From the NCBI GenBank assembly GCA_964017185.1, contig OZ024876.1, forward strand, positions 13,951,726 through 14,015,725: a stretch of DNA of 64,000 bases, in the 5' to 3' direction. How positions within the stretch are numbered: the stretch's first letter is position 1; the number at the start of each line of letters is the position of its first letter. Positions 47,940-60,915 of this stretch are shown here, piece after piece. Made by a program: the position numbers and the translations under genes. Origin of the DNA: Rugalucina vietnamica (Eukaryota > Mollusca > Bivalvia > Lucinida > Lucinidae). The notes under the pieces are model-generated. The model worked only from the letters and a program-made list of their open reading frames with translations, had not been told where the DNA came from and made no database searches.

Positions 47940-48830
47940 CGGGTAAAAAATATAAGTAAAACCAGAGGACCAATGGTCCTGTAAACGCTCACCTGAGATC
48001 TGAGATATATACCAATAAACTTGTTTGACTATAAAGGTCATAATCATGTATATAGCCCCAGTACAGAGTCAGAATATCCCCTGGAGTAAATTTCTTTTTC
48101 AAATTCATAAAAAATATACTGTTCACTCAGCACTTGCCCAATTCCTGTAAGTTTTTCCCTTCAGTGTCATTTTAACAGTTTTCTGTGTATGATACATATG
48201 TTGACCTTGCCGTAAAATCTGTCAAGGTTATCACAGGATCATGATTTATTGTAATACCCTAGCCCAGAGCTCACAAATACTGGCGAATGATTACAGGACC
48301 GAATTATGAGAAGGTTCTATAAAATGATTATAAGCATATTGTAGAAAATAACAAAATTTTCACAAGACCGAATGGAATTTTTACCAGACCGAATGACTTT
48401 TTTCCTGACTCGGGCAGATGGTCCTGTGAATTTGGGAAGCACTGCTAGTCTTAATTGCTACATATCAATTTTCGTTGCAATATGTTCAGCAGTTCCTGCG
48501 AGGAAGATCTTTCATTCCCCCTTCTTAAGGATGCTCCACATCAAGTTTGACATTGATTGGCCTGGCGGTTTCAGAGAAAATGTTTGAATGGTCTGGTCAT
48601 ATACACGTATAATGTCCCGGGGCAGGGGCAGACCACAAATATTTTGTTTTAGCAAGGGCATGGATAAAATGTTTGCTATTTCCCATATAACCCTGTACTA
48701 ATTTCGCGCTTTTTGACCAAATTTGAATTTCAGTTACACAAAACATGTCTTATTACAATAGAACGCAACACAATTCATTTGAGTGCCTGGAATTTGAGAT
48801 TTTGAAAATTTCTTGAGCATCTCATAAAAA
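47940..48830. other. Non-coding, with a palindromic GGACCAATGGTCC repeat fragment
   Basis: GAGGACCAATGGTCCTGTAAACGCTCACC at about 47965 resembles the end of the dispersed repeat at 59220-59490 in reverse. Nothing else was recognised. Confidence 0.4.
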
Positions 48831-49356
48831 GGTACAAGTAGGCAATGATCAGGAAAAGACGCAACAGAAATAAATTCACACTCATAAAAGCAAGTTTCCT
48901 AAATCCCCACAATTTTGCCAGTTATGTTGAGAGAACTTATTGCCCGACCCCATTGCTGTACATATATGTATGAAAAAAGGCAATAAAATATGTTTAACCT
49001 AACCTGTCAGTTATCACCTTGGAGCATGTAGTATGAGAACTAATCAGAATAGACTATTTCCTTGATTTTTATTCAGTTGTACGTCCCTTCCAATGTTATT
49101 TCAGCTCCCATGAGACGGGCAAATTATTAAGTAGGACAAGAACGGAGAATCTCGAGAAAAACCACCTGGCACACCCGCAAACAGAATTTGGCTTGTCTCA
49201 CAGCAGACACAAGTACTTTCTGTAGAATTTAAACACCACTTCGGATAATATTCTGCGAATGTTGAGCACACTAACCGTCTGGACTCAGCCATGCATCATC
49301 ACACTTTCAAGAATTGTACGGAGCCAGTCCCTTTAATCTTATATCGTAGGCATTAC
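48831..49356. other. Non-coding, with a repeat C end fragment
   Basis: GGTACAAGTAGGCAATGATC at about 48832 matches the start of inverted repeat C (8686). No gene is supported in the rest. Confidence 0.4.
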
Positions 49357-49620
49357 GAAAACTTGCCCATGCAATATACAGGGAATTTTTTCAGCTGTAA
49401 AAATTGAAAATTTTGTCGGAATTTTTGTAATATTTTTCTTATTTTTGCTCAAAACATAGATTGTGGGTACACGTTAGAACCGCCTGTGTGCGGTTCTAAC
49501 GAGTACCCACAATCTATGTTTTGGAGCAAAAATAAGAAAAATAGGTATACCCCTCCATACCCCAGTTTTGCTATATAAAAGTGGGGTTCAAGGGGGTATA
49601 TATTACACGGACATGTTTTC
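49357..49620. mobile_element. MITE family B copy
   Basis: The ends are GAAAACTTGCCCATGCAATA and CACGGACATGTTTTC. The central hairpin (GTTAGAACCGC/GCGGTTCTAAC) is flanked by inverted TTTTGCTC and GAGCAAAA motifs. It is the cleanest copy in the window. Confidence 0.85.
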
Positions 49621-50167
49621 ATGATGGGGAAGTATTTTACAGCATTTGGGAAAAAATGAATACCGCACCATGGCCCTAATAACGTCACTACTTTGTCATA
49701 ATTATTTTTTTGCTTACAATGGCGACACTCGGCAATGATTTACTCACAATGAGCATATTTTGTCTTTAAGTTTCAGGTGTATTAAGTAAATACTTAATGT
49801 CTTGAATATGCAAGTTTAAAAGCAAGAAAAATACTGAAACTATTCGCTCGTGTGTCAAAGTACATGTATAATGTAAAATCGCGTGCGGAATTGATTCAGG
49901 ACACCTAACGACCAGTAATTGCCAAGCCGGAGACAGATAAATAACATTGACTAAAGTGTATGAAACGCCAGAAGCAATTTCAACTTTTACGTTTGTAGAA
50001 TAGAGACACAAATTTACTCATTATTCCATTTCAAAGAGACTGTAACATGCGAAAGAACACTTCAGTGAAAACAAATCTTATTAGATTCGAGTTCAAGAAA
50101 CAGACATGTCACGAAGAAAAGTCGTTGGCTAGAGATTTATATATTTAACACATAATAAACGCAATAT

Positions 50168-51329
50168 ACGTGGCTTGTCCCAAAAGTCCCGTTACACGTA
50201 CACTTTATTCTGAACGCAGAGCAGGAACCAAACAAAGTTACTCATGAAGAATAATTGGCCATATTGGAACTTATTTTACTGTACAAAAATATACTCACTT
50301 CAATGAACTCACTGCTACAGTAACCTTGGTAACCATGAGTAGACATGACCGGAGCCGGTCAAATTATGCAAAATGTTTTCAGAACTTCGCAATCTTCTAA
50401 ATCAACATTGGTATTTTGTGATCATTAAGAAAAATATACAAGCCTAATGATCATTTTATGAGCATCATTTAGTAATAATAATTTATTATGAAATTTGAGA
50501 ATGATTCGATAGTTTGGGAGACAAATAAAGAAGCTAACCTATAAAAATTCAACGACAAAATTACGGCGTCGGCAAAAACATGCGGAGCAAAAGTACAGGA
50601 TCGTTATAATTTAATTTATAATCTAAATTATGTTCTTTAAAGGAAACTATGTAATTGTTTAGCTTCGTATTAGTTGCGGACTTCAATACCAATACAAAAC
50701 ACATATTTTTAAATAGATATTTCAGCTAACAGAAATATTACTTGACCTAAAGAAACATGGGAGGTGTCTAGTTAATTATCCTTATGTTGCATGTATGATC
50801 TTTATAGCATTATTTTGACGGTATGCTTATAAATATTTTACTTAGATTTCCAAATATACGCCCCATGAGAAAACTAACAATCTGCATATGCGAAAACAAA
50901 GACGCAGACGCAGCGGTGACCGCGAAGCTGATCAGCGTCTTTGTTTTCGCTACTCGGATAGAACAATTCCTCTTCTACTTAAATCCGAAATTTCAAGCTT
51001 ATAGCTATCTTCTGTGCTTGTACAGGCCGGTTTGTGTCGGACCTGTGTGAAAACCACATTGTTGGTTTTCCCACGAGGCGGCTCATATTAAGAAAAAAAG
51101 TCACAATCAACGGAATTGTCATTAGACCTGCTCCGCTGCACTAGGGGGTACAAGGGTTCAAACCTCCACTGCACTTTAACAAAATTTATACACGAGGCAG
51201 TATGAAAATTTACCTCCAAACTCCTACGATATAGTACTGTACTTGTTGAATAAGTGATGTAATATCTGACGTGTTGTTATTGCCACAAAACAATGAGTGT
51301 AATGGAACTTTTGGGACGACCCTCGTATT
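50168..51329. mobile_element. Mariner-like MITE with a nested MITE A
   Basis: The left end TACGTGGCTTGTCCCAAAAGTC is the inverse of the right end ACTTTTGGGACGACCCTCGTA, and both borders are TA. No transposase is visible in 1.16 kb. A family A element (50859-51084) lies inside. Confidence 0.65.
50859..51084. mobile_element. MITE family A copy, nested
   Basis: The left end is CGCCCCATGAGAAAAC and the right end GTTTTCCCACGAGGCGGCTC. The central hairpin is partly eroded (CGCAGACGCAGCGGTGACCG). Confidence 0.8.
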
Positions 51330-51750
51330 GCATCGATTTTGTTATACATGAGTCCGAAAATACAGCTGCGTTTCCGCTACCACCCTGTGTACACCATGTG
51401 TTAGCGGAAACAGAACTACTCTTTACGCTAAAATCATTTTCCAAGGTTTGTCTTAATTTCTTTAATGCAACTATATATATCAGGGTTGACAATATGCCGG
51501 GAAATGTGGGGTTTTACTACCCCACAGAGAAATAATCTTATTTCCCGGGAATACTAGGAAATTGTCAGGTACTTACCACTTTTTAAAGTCTATTTATTAA
51601 GACACACTGAGGATTTCCTGAGTCTATTTATTAAGACAGACTGAGGATTTCCAATCCTCAGGGATTGCTTGCAATCAGTTTGTATTTTCCTATCTCTAAC
51701 TATTTCCAATCCTCAGGGATTGCTTGCAATCAGTTTGTATTTTCCTATCT
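51330..51750. other. Non-coding with a short tandem duplication
   Basis: A block of about 70 bp with TTTCCAATCCTCAGGGATTG and GTATTTTCCTATCTCTAACT occurs twice between about 51648 and 51758. An adjacent TCTATTTATTAAGACA segment is also duplicated. Confidence 0.6.
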
Positions 51751-52075
51751 CTAACTAAAGCCCGCCAGTAACTTTGTGTTACTGATCGTTCCAAGTCGAT
51801 ACTTCTGTAGTGGTTCTTTTTGTTTTATGTCTTGGTGTTTAAAATTTTTTGTGCTGTTGGCGCCTTATGTATGTTTTCATATTTTTAGTTAAGTTAAGGT
51901 AACTGAGTGGCCACCTATTGGGAAAATAGCTGCTCATTCGGCTTACGATATGTTTCATGGTATAAGTACCTGATTGTTAGTTTGGTTTTTTCCCACCTCG
52001 GTTTTTGGAGTGGGAATCTTTTTCTGATTGCGCCTTTTCCTGATCTTTGCCTACTTGTACCTTTTCACATTTGGT
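51751..52075 (+). repeat. Repeat C copy with an unoccupied family G target site
   Basis: It matches 4845-5060 joined directly to 6929-7026 without the element between. The junction GTATAAGTACCTGATTGTTAG at about 51960-51980 is the empty site. Confidence 0.85.
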
Positions 52076-52134
52076 GCATTCACTATATCTTTCACTAAAT
52101 GATCAAAAATTTGATGTTTGAGGTCAAAGTTCAC

Positions 52135-53492
52135 ACTGGTCAATGTAAACGTATATGATACATACTGTCTAATTGTTTTACCATTGTTCAACGATTGTAA
52201 AAATCTGGCACATGCCCGGCTTAGAGTACCCCAATATCCACTCCCTTTTACAACGGTAGTAAATAAATCAATTTATTTTGAATTAAAATACACCCATGAC
52301 GTCATCCTTTTATAAAAACTGTCCATTATTTTTCGGGAATGGACAGTTTAGTGTCCATTATTTTTCGCATGAGCTCGTGTGAGCACAAAAGTCATGGTCA
52401 CCAATGAAGTGTTCATTTTCCCTTTGCTGCACCCCAAAATAATGTGTTCGCTATGTTCAAAGACATTAAATTTTGTGCATGCTGATTGGAAGCTTTTCTA
52501 GCAAATGGTCTAGAATCTTCCTAATATTAAATACAATTTCTTCCTAGTATTTGAAATCCTTTGCGATGAAATAGTCGGTATCATAAATTCCCCAAAACGT
52601 TATATCCAACGAATCATTGCATATTTCTGTATGAAAAAGGTTCTTGCTCCCTGGTTTCATTGTTAGAAGGTTAGGGTTAGTGTGAGGTGAAGGAGAAACC
52701 TGGCAGTAGGAACAGACTTCACACAGTTATTTATGACCAGCTGTTCCCCCCCCCCCCCAAAAAAAAAAAAAAACAGCCGGGCATTAAAATGGTCCTCTGT
52801 CTTTCGAGCATGGAGATTAGCCCTTAACAGATCCATGTACGCTGTCTCATCTATTAACACACATTATGTATTTATACAAAATCATAATTAAATGGTATTG
52901 AACATAGACACTACGTTTAACGACGTGTAAAAAGGGAAACTACTGTGAATGCTCTATTGTACATGGATGCACGAGAAAGTGTTAACATCGTTCACAGTTA
53001 GTTTCCTCGTTATGTCCGTGGGATAGTATGACCAACATATCATGTCGCGAGAAAAGAAATTAAGCGGAAATATGTTGTGCAATGTCTGGTCAACCGGCTT
53101 GCTTTCTAAAGATTAAAAGCGCTTGTTATAACGAAACAGAGGCGCCAGTGTATGGTGTATTTTAAGTCGGAGAAAGTCCTCGTAAGTATCCATTCCTGAA
53201 AAATAATGAATCCTCGGCCCCTTCGGGGCCTCGGATCCATTATTTTTCAGGAATGGATACTTACTCGGACTTTCTCCTATACATAAATTTGCTTAAATTT
53301 ACTACCGCTGTAAAGGGAAGTGGATAGGGGGTACTTTAAGGTATGTGTCAGATAACAATCGTAAAACAATTAGAAAGTATGTATCGTACCTTTTTCAGCT
53401 GTCAAATAACCGCCATTTTATAACGTAGCCTGTGCATCATAATACGGGAGCTTGTGCGTTTCAGATGTTGTCTATGCGTTTACATTGACCAG
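52135..53492. mobile_element. Long inverted-repeat (foldback-type) element
   Basis: The left arm (about 52135-52285, starting CTGGTCAATGTAAACG) is the imperfect inverse of the right arm (about 53280-53492, ending CGTTTACATTGACCAG). Arm length is roughly 150-200 bp. The interior holds a smaller palindrome (53169-53277), a poly(C)/poly(A) run near 52746-52772 and no coding frame. Confidence 0.75.
53169..53277. repeat. 109-bp near-perfect palindrome
   Basis: GGAGAAAGTCCTCGTAAGTA at the left faces TACTTACTCGGACTTTCTCC at the right. The tip is GGCCCCTTCGGGGCC with a UUCG-type loop if transcribed. Confidence 0.9.
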
Positions 53493-53521
53493 GGTTCTTT
53501 TGGTGATTTGGATAAGATTTT

Positions 53522-53539
53522 TTGTTGTTGTTGTTGTTG

Positions 53540-53581
<42 letters not shown>
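53522..53581. repeat. (GTT)n followed by (TG)n microsatellite
   Basis: About 20 bp of GTT repeats run into about 40 bp of TG repeats. Confidence 0.95.
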
Positions 53582-53585
<4 letters not shown>

Positions 53586-53699
53586 TTTTGACACACTCTT
53601 CCATGTGACAATTTCCCTTTGAAAAAACTGGTGTTTTAAGCTAGTGCTATTACGTGCACGTATCAACATAAACTGTTACTAGCCCAATGTTTCAAAAAC

Positions 53700-54453
53700 T
53701 ATAAACCATTTTAAAAAATATACTCATTGCTTATATTTACAGTCACTTCTCACTATCGCTTGTTGAAAAATGATCAAGGCAATCACATTTACAAGCAAAT
53801 AGAGAATTTACACAAAGTGTGTGTTCAAACAGCTGAACGGCATCGATGGCGTCATGACTTCATATTGGTGAGAGCCAAATTTTTATTATGTCAAGTTTGA
53901 TCATGTGACGTCGTGTAACACGATGTTGTTCATGAAACTATGAATCGCAAGATAAGATTCGTTAATCTATAGAATTATAAAGACTTTGCATCAGAAATGT
54001 AAATATTTGTAGACAAAAACCATCTAACTTTGCTTTTATCTGATGTTTTGTAATTGGTATTCAAAATGACCCCACCTTGAACATTTCATTAATTACGTAC
54101 TTAAATGAAGAACGTATGCTACTCCTGCATGCAATTCGATCGACTTTATAAGTTGATCATGAACTGCAATTTACTCGGCGAAGTTTTGAATTAACCAACT
54201 TAAATGTTATTTAATAATTCAGAATGTTTTCGTACAAGGTGTGATTTTCCCGAAGACAACGAATGGACTGACCAAGTGAATAAAATGCCAATAAATCAAA
54301 TGAACAATTACAGTCGCCATGAGCGATATTCTGGCTTTGTAGCGAGGTAAAACTGTATCATTGTTTTGGCCCAGAATTCATATTTGTCCCAAAATAAGGA
54401 TAAGATACTCTAATTTGCTGCAAAAGGAATCTGTTGGCATTTACGTGTTTTAA
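53700..54453. other. Non-coding AT-rich sequence
   Basis: No gene or repeat was recognised. Confidence 0.4.
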
Positions 54454-54911
54454 GGATGTTCGCTGCCAATGAAAAAGTATTCAAACTTTTTTTCTAACCA
54501 CTCTTTTTTGATTCCAAAATACAACATAAGACATTTGAAAGCAAAATAAATATAGGGTAGTGTGCATTTTTTCAAGCTACAGGCCTCTGAATGAGACCTC
54601 TGAGCATCATGTTTTAAATTTAGTAAAATTAATTTAATTTTTAATTCTTTGAAACAAACCTGTCTTGAACAAAAATATACCTAGAATGCTTTCAAAAGTC
54701 ATAATATTTACGTAACGCAAACTATTTTGGACCAAACGCATAGAAAAAATTGCAACTTGAAGTTGATGACAAAATTTTACGAGTATTTTTCCAACCCTAC
54801 CCCCATACTTGAACAGTCGGAAAAAATCAATATTTTAAATGTGCCAAACCCATATTTGTTTATTCAAACTTTTTCCTGTATTTTCACACAACATAGAATT
54901 TTGTTATATTG
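54454..54911. mobile_element. TTAA-target element (family K), truncated second copy
   Basis: It starts TTAA/GGATGTTCGCTGCCAATG and is the inverse of the right half of 12444-13387 (GAGACCTCTGAGCATCATG and CCAACCCTACCCCCATACTT are shared). It ends abruptly at a MITE B half element. Confidence 0.8.
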
Positions 54912-55044
54912 TGGCGGTTCTAACGAGTACCCACAATCTATGTTTTGGAGCAAAAATAAGAAAAATAGGTATACCCCTGCATACCCCAGTTTTGCTATAT
55001 AAAAGTGGGGTTTGAGAGGGTACACATTTCACGGACATGTTTTC
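54912..55044. mobile_element. MITE family B, right half only
   Basis: It starts in the central hairpin (GGCGGTTCTAACGAGTACCC) and runs to CACGGACATGTTTTC. The left half is missing where it meets the family K fragment. Confidence 0.8.
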
Positions 55045-55574
55045 CTGATGTTTAGAGCAATTAGTTTGACCGTGCCGGTTGATCTCACGGCGTGGTAAAG
55101 TTTTGCCAACAATTGCAAAAGGGCACCTGTTCCTTATATTCGTTTTTCCAGTGCCATATTGTTTACCATTATAGAGTCGCTCATTGAAATCATACTTAAT
55201 CAGCAAATGTATATCTATGTAAACCGGCACGCTGTATTTGCACTATATATCATATTATCTGCTTTATTTAGTATCAAAATACACTATACGTCACTGAAGG
55301 AATCTCAATATGTATGTGTACATGTGTAAATACCTGCTTGGCAATGGGATGTCATTCATCGCATTATTGTGTGGCCACTAGACAGGGATGCGACGTCTCA
55401 ATATGACGTATTTTATTTGATCAATGACTTACAAAAGAGATTTCTCTGCTGTATGCTCATGTGTTGTCATCAAGCAGCGTAAAAGAAATGAAGAAAACTG
55501 TGTTCTTGAAGATAAGCTACCATAGCTTCATCACAATCAGACAACAATGACAACTGACTGTCGTGTTTTCATTT
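55045..55574. other. Non-coding sequence
   Basis: No gene or repeat was recognised. Confidence 0.4.
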
Positions 55575-55795
55575 GAGTCGCCTCGTGGGAAAACCAACAA
55601 TATGCATAGGCGAAAACAAAGAAGCAGATCAGCTTCGCGGTAACCGCGAAGCTGATCAGCGCCTTTGTTTTCGCTACTCGGATAGTACAATTCCTCTTCT
55701 ACTTAAATCCGAAATTTCAAGCTTCTAGCTCTTTTCTGTGCTTGTACAGACCGGTTTGTGTCGTACCTGTTCGGAAACTTCCTACGAGGCGTCTC
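55575..55795. mobile_element. MITE family A copy
   Basis: The ends are GAGTCGCCTCGTGGGAAAAC and CCTACGAGGCGTCTC. The intact central hairpin is GATCAGCTTCGCGGTAACCG and its inverse. Confidence 0.85.
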
Positions 55796-58700
55796 AATTT
55801 TGGAGGAGGATGGCAATTACGGAGCTTAAATTGCACTGTCAGTGACGACCCGATATCATAGGCAGCCATCCAATCGATGAAAAAAATCTTTTGATGGCAA
55901 AATGGGGTAGCAGCTGGCATCCATGCTAATATTGTTCCTAGACATGTACTATGACATGTAGGGGTGGATGCCAAGTCTGTAAATGGCCCTGGGTCTCAAA
56001 ATTAGGTCAAAGGTCAACTGAGTGCAAAATAACAAGAAAATGTATGAAAACTCTTTTCAGTGTCATTCCGTTGCTGTATTTTCCACAAAGTTTCATCGAA
56101 ACTACATTATATACACTTATTATGCATGTGGCATTCATGGCATAACAAAAGAGAGTGCTAAGCATATGTCCTAGCAAGGTTAAAGGTCAGTTCAGTGCAT
56201 AATTACGAAGTTATTTGTAAAATCCCCCGGGAGCTACTTTGACGTCCCTTGCACCCCCAGGACAAGTTTTCATGGGTGCCAAATCATTTATTGGGACCCA
56301 AGAAATGCAAAACAATTTTGTCCTCAAAGACAAACTCTTTTGCACTATGAAAAATGCATGGTTTCCATGGCAACCATCGACGTGATTCTTGAGCATAGGA
56401 GTGGGCATACAAAGTTGGTCATATCTCCGCTGTTACTTATCCTAGACCACTGAGCTTGGTCTCGTTATAAAGCTTAGACATTGCCCTTTCATCATGTGGT
56501 AAGTAATGCTAGTTATCTAATTTGCGTATTCATGAATTTTAATGAAAACATAAAAAAGACAGAAAAAATCTCTAAATATCTATAAATAAACTAATTTCAG
56601 GCCCAAACGATCATTGAGCCACTTTGTTATTAAACCAGTAATGTCATTTGACAAATCTATTGATGTCATGGTCCTAAATGCAAATTATCTCATTTGCATA
56701 TTCATGATTATTAATCAATATGTAGAAAACCGTGTAAAAACAAGGGGAAAACTATAGCCATTGCAAGGTTTTGATGGGATATATGATCTATCTTGTATCT
56801 CTAAAACCAATTCTCATGGCTGCCAGTGTTGTCAGAGGGACCATCATAATGCCATAAAATATATATTGTCCTCAACAATGAACACATTTTCGTGATGTAA
56901 AATTACATAGTTTCCACCGCTACCCCCAATTTAACTCTAACGAATAGGATGTACTCACAAAGATATTCATATACCAACAATAGCATGCTCTAGAATACTA
57001 TAATTGGTGTCATAGTGATGCATGGACATGGCAATTTAACCTAAATAGCTTTTATTCAAATCACTGAATTTGCTTATTGATGGAAATTAATAAAACACAT
57101 CAGAAATCAGAGAAAAACCTTGGAAAAATAAGGGGTATACGTACAAAATCACTTGTACCAGAGTTATCTACAAATCCTGGATGCTGAAATAAGTATCAAA
57201 TGAATGCTATCGCAATTTACTATGACCCTAAAGTCTGATATAAGAACGATCTGATTTTCGATTTCATGAATTTTAATAAAAAATTCATAAATGGGAATGA
57301 AAGTGGAAAAATTAAACAGGTAAACCTACAGAATGACTTGTATCTGGGCGCCCAAAAGCCCTAACATGCTGAAAATGGCATCAAATGATTGCTAGTGCAA
57401 TATTAGACCATCCTGTACTACAATATATATGTCATTTGATTTTTTGTTTAATTAATACTAACAAAACCTTTCAAATTTAGAGGAAAATTACGTACAAATT
57501 ACGGTGGTATATATAAAAAATCACATGCCTTCTATCGGAGCTCTATTTGAAGAAACACTGAGCATTATCTTTTTTAGAAGCGTACTAGCAAAATGAGCCA
57601 TTTACACAGATGTCCAAATGTTTTTAAACATCCAGATCTTGTTTAACTTTAGATAACTGGATGTAAGGTTAGCTCAGGAGTATGGTTGAAGATTCTTGTG
57701 TTACAAAATACCAACTCTAAATTCTCCAATGCAGGCTCTATTCCAGCCAGGCGTGAATCTTTGCATGTAGAATGTATTATTTTAGCTGACAAATCCTTGA
57801 TGTAGTGATTTCAGAGGGAATACCCCGGAAAAAAACAAAATATTTTCTGTCTTTTTGAGACCATTGGCAATTTGCATATGGAGGAAAAGGGCTCTAGCAT
57901 TATGTACGTTAACACTGTTAAGTAAAATTGATCTTGATTACAAACAATGCAGTGCACCATACCCCGACAATCAAAGTCGGATGCCCCTGACAAGCATTAC
58001 AGAAACCTAGTATCACCAAAGCTGCCAATACCACTTCCATTCTGCAATGGTAAATGTGCAACACTACCTCATATAACCAAGAAATATTGTGAGGCCCAAA
58101 GCAGAATCCTCTCCTACAGTACAGGTAAACACACGAAAATTGAACCAACACCTATAACTTGTTCCCAAACCCAGCATCCCCAAATACCAAAAAAAAAAAA
58201 AGCCAAAACGATTTTGTACACAGTTACTAGAAGATGCAAGTCTTATCTTTAGCATCCACACCCATCCCTGTTGTAACCCGCCCATCTCTAATTGTAATCA
58301 TAGACAAAAGTTGGCCTGTTACATTAGGTGATCAATGTTAAATGATCAGCCCAATAATCAGCCCAATAGATAAGAGAATGCCCAGTCGAATACAATATCG
58401 AAAGATGTAAATATGGTAAAGTAGAGATTCGTTGACGGATCTAGATTGGTTGACGGATTTGAAATGCGAGCGGAATATGCAGTGGTCTCAGGCATAATGC
58501 ACATTTGTATAGGCAGCTTTTACAGCCATGTAGTAGAGTGGCTTATTGCGTCCTGGTTAGATCCTTGCTCGAGGCAAATGGTAAAAACCAGTAGCTTTTT
58601 CACCTGTTACAATATCCCAACCCACTGTTCCTTAACCTGGTAGTAGAGTACCAGAGCAAGAGAATTTTATCCATATACCCGCCAAGTAATAAGTCCCTGC

Positions 58701-59219
58701 TCAAGACACTTTAAAATCCTAGCTCACAACAAAAAGTTGTGGCTTTATTATAACATGGCTGAAATATTGGTTCATCAAAGCATAACCAAACCAAACCTTC
58801 ATCATTACCGTGGTATTGTCAGTTTGACGTTTCATCAGTAATCTATTCTGATTCTGATTCTGTTCGTAGTCTCTATAAATACAAACAGCTTTAAAACCCA
58901 GTGTCATACCACATACCATTCATACTTTGCCCTATCCTACCTAGCCTACCCTATCTGAGACTATTCTTCCATATCCCTGCCCATAAACCCTATCTAATCC
59001 CTTCAAAACAGTCCATGTCTCGTTTGTGGGGATCAAGGGATGTCGCAAGGTAGTAGTCGCCCATCTTAGATTGGTTTCCTCCACCTCGTTTGGCCATATA
59101 ACGCCAATATCCGCGCCTTCCATAATGTGCACATAAATTTAAAAGCTTCAGTGTCAGCAAAATGCAGATAACAATTATATAAAAGTGAAGTCCTGTCACA
59201 GTGTTTATTTGTGTTTACT
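55796..59219. other. Non-coding sequence, no supported gene
   Basis: Phrases such as GTCAAAGGTCA and TTGCATATTCATGA recur loosely, suggesting an old diverged repeat in 55.9-57.6 kb. Open frames are short and show no recognisable domain. Confidence 0.4.
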
Positions 59220-59490
59220 ACTTTAGGCTCACAAGATGAGCTTATAGGATGGTACTCAAGCCGGGGTCCGTTCATCCGTCCAACACCTTTAAACATTAAT
59301 ATACTTCAGACCGCTGGGCCTATCACAATCAAATTATAACTAAAGCATCAATGAGGTAGTGGAAGGGTGCATTATGTTTTGGGTCAGGTCAGATCAGAAC
59401 TCAGGGCCCCGGGGTATCATCATCTGACATTTAAGCTAACTATGAGCAAATTTCTCAGGTTAGCTACAGGACCATTTGGTCCTCTTGTTT
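59220..59490. repeat. Dispersed repeat with GGACCATTTGGTCCTCTTG end
   Basis: It runs from GGCTCACAAGATGAGCTTAT through GGGGTCCGTTCATCCGTCC to GGTTAGCTACAGGACCATTTGGTCC. A GGACCNNNGGTCC palindrome also occurs at about 47968. The layout suggests a short non-coding dispersed element. Confidence 0.5.
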
Positions 59491-60915
59491 TATGCAGCCA
59501 TCATGGGTTTTCGAGGCCATATTGATTTTAATTTCTTCTTGATTCAAAATTATTTAAATATTAGTTTTATGTAGTCTCAATTTTAAATGTCATATGTGCA
59601 GATTTTATCACACATATGCATGCATTTCTATCAAAAAACCCTTATTTTGGCAGCCATCTTGTAATTTGGCGGCCATCTTGAATTGCTCATGAATGTCAAC
59701 CTGCATCATCTGGATAGCCATGTGAATTTATCTCTATAAAAGTATTTTCTATAGACGCTATTGTACTGGAATCTTGGGTTCATGGCGAACTATATAAAAG
59801 AAGTTTACCTTTTTAGCAAATGTGTTTTTATGGAAATGGAAAATGCAATTTAAAAATAAATTGTCTGAGACTGTGCAATCTACTCAGTAATGCCTTAATT
59901 GTGTTTGTTTCAATAAATTTGATATAAATTCATCCATAAAATGAGTTTACGCCAAATATTTTCCAACATTCTAATAAACATTGGTGTATTTCACTGAAAA
60001 GTTGCTAAATTGCACTTATTGACATTTTGACCTTTTATGCCCTGGTTCAGACAAACATGCTTGATAAAGTGACATATACAACCCCTTAGTTTATTATTTA
60101 GCCACTAGTATACCATGTCTCAGCATTCAAACTACTAACTCTGGCCGTGATTATACTTTTATATACAGCTGTGGTAACGTTTCTTAAATTTTGCACTCAT
60201 TGAACTTTGACCTAATTTCTGACCTTAATAGGCAAATCTGGACATGGCATCCGTCCCTATAGCTTCAGGCATACATCAGTTAATATGTTTATGACAACAA
60301 CTTGCTTCTACTCAATTTTGCCATCTTAAGTGAAAATAAGCCTCAAATGGTTGATTGGATGGCTGCCTATCACCGTGAGAGATAGAATTTGACATCAACA
60401 ATACGTTATGCCAGAAAAAAGAAGCATTAGTATGATCTCGAATAAATAACAAAGCCAATATCTCATATACCGAAGCCCCCTTTTTAGATTTACATCTTTC
60501 TGTTGCTAATGGATTTGTTTCTTCTAAAATTTATGATAAGCACGATGACTTTGATGTTGATATAGTAAATTTTCCGTTTTTTGGATGGCGACTTTCCTCG
60601 TCGTGTTTTTTTATGGAGTATACATTTTGCAACTTATTAGGTTTGCTAGAGTCTGCAATCATGTTTCGGACTTCAAGGTTCATAATAAATGTTTAGCGGC
60701 CAAACTTCTCCAACAGATCTAGGGTCAAGTGTATTAATGGGGACCCTTCTCTTTCTTTCAAACCATGTATTTAGTCCTTTTTATATCCGTCCATAGGCCG
60801 ACAAGTCCACAAATCAGTTAAGATAAATAGATATACACAAACGGAAATGGAAAGGGCTGAATGCATGATGGGAAAAAGAGCCAATGTTGTCGTTATGGCT
60901 GTTTATACATAATAA
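59491..60915. other. Non-coding sequence, no supported gene
   Basis: It includes short repeated GGCGGCCATCTTG-type phrases near 59640-59690, with a similar phrase at about 63788-63796 and 63950-63960. No coding domain was recognised. Confidence 0.4.

Noticed and set aside
50295-50346. A candidate upstream exon on the minus strand ending in a GTGAGT donor, with a short Met-Ser-Thr-His-Gly-Tyr frame
   Set aside because: It has no acceptor, no signal peptide and no domain, and lies inside a mariner-like MITE.
51121-51185. A tRNA-like stretch with GGGTTCAAACC
   Set aside because: Only a T-arm-like motif is present. The stem does not pair and no D arm or anticodon arm is found.
57947-58252. A 101-codon plus-strand frame with several Cys and Pro residues
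   Set aside because: It has no recognisable domain, splice context or conservation evidence, and the opposite strand is equally open.
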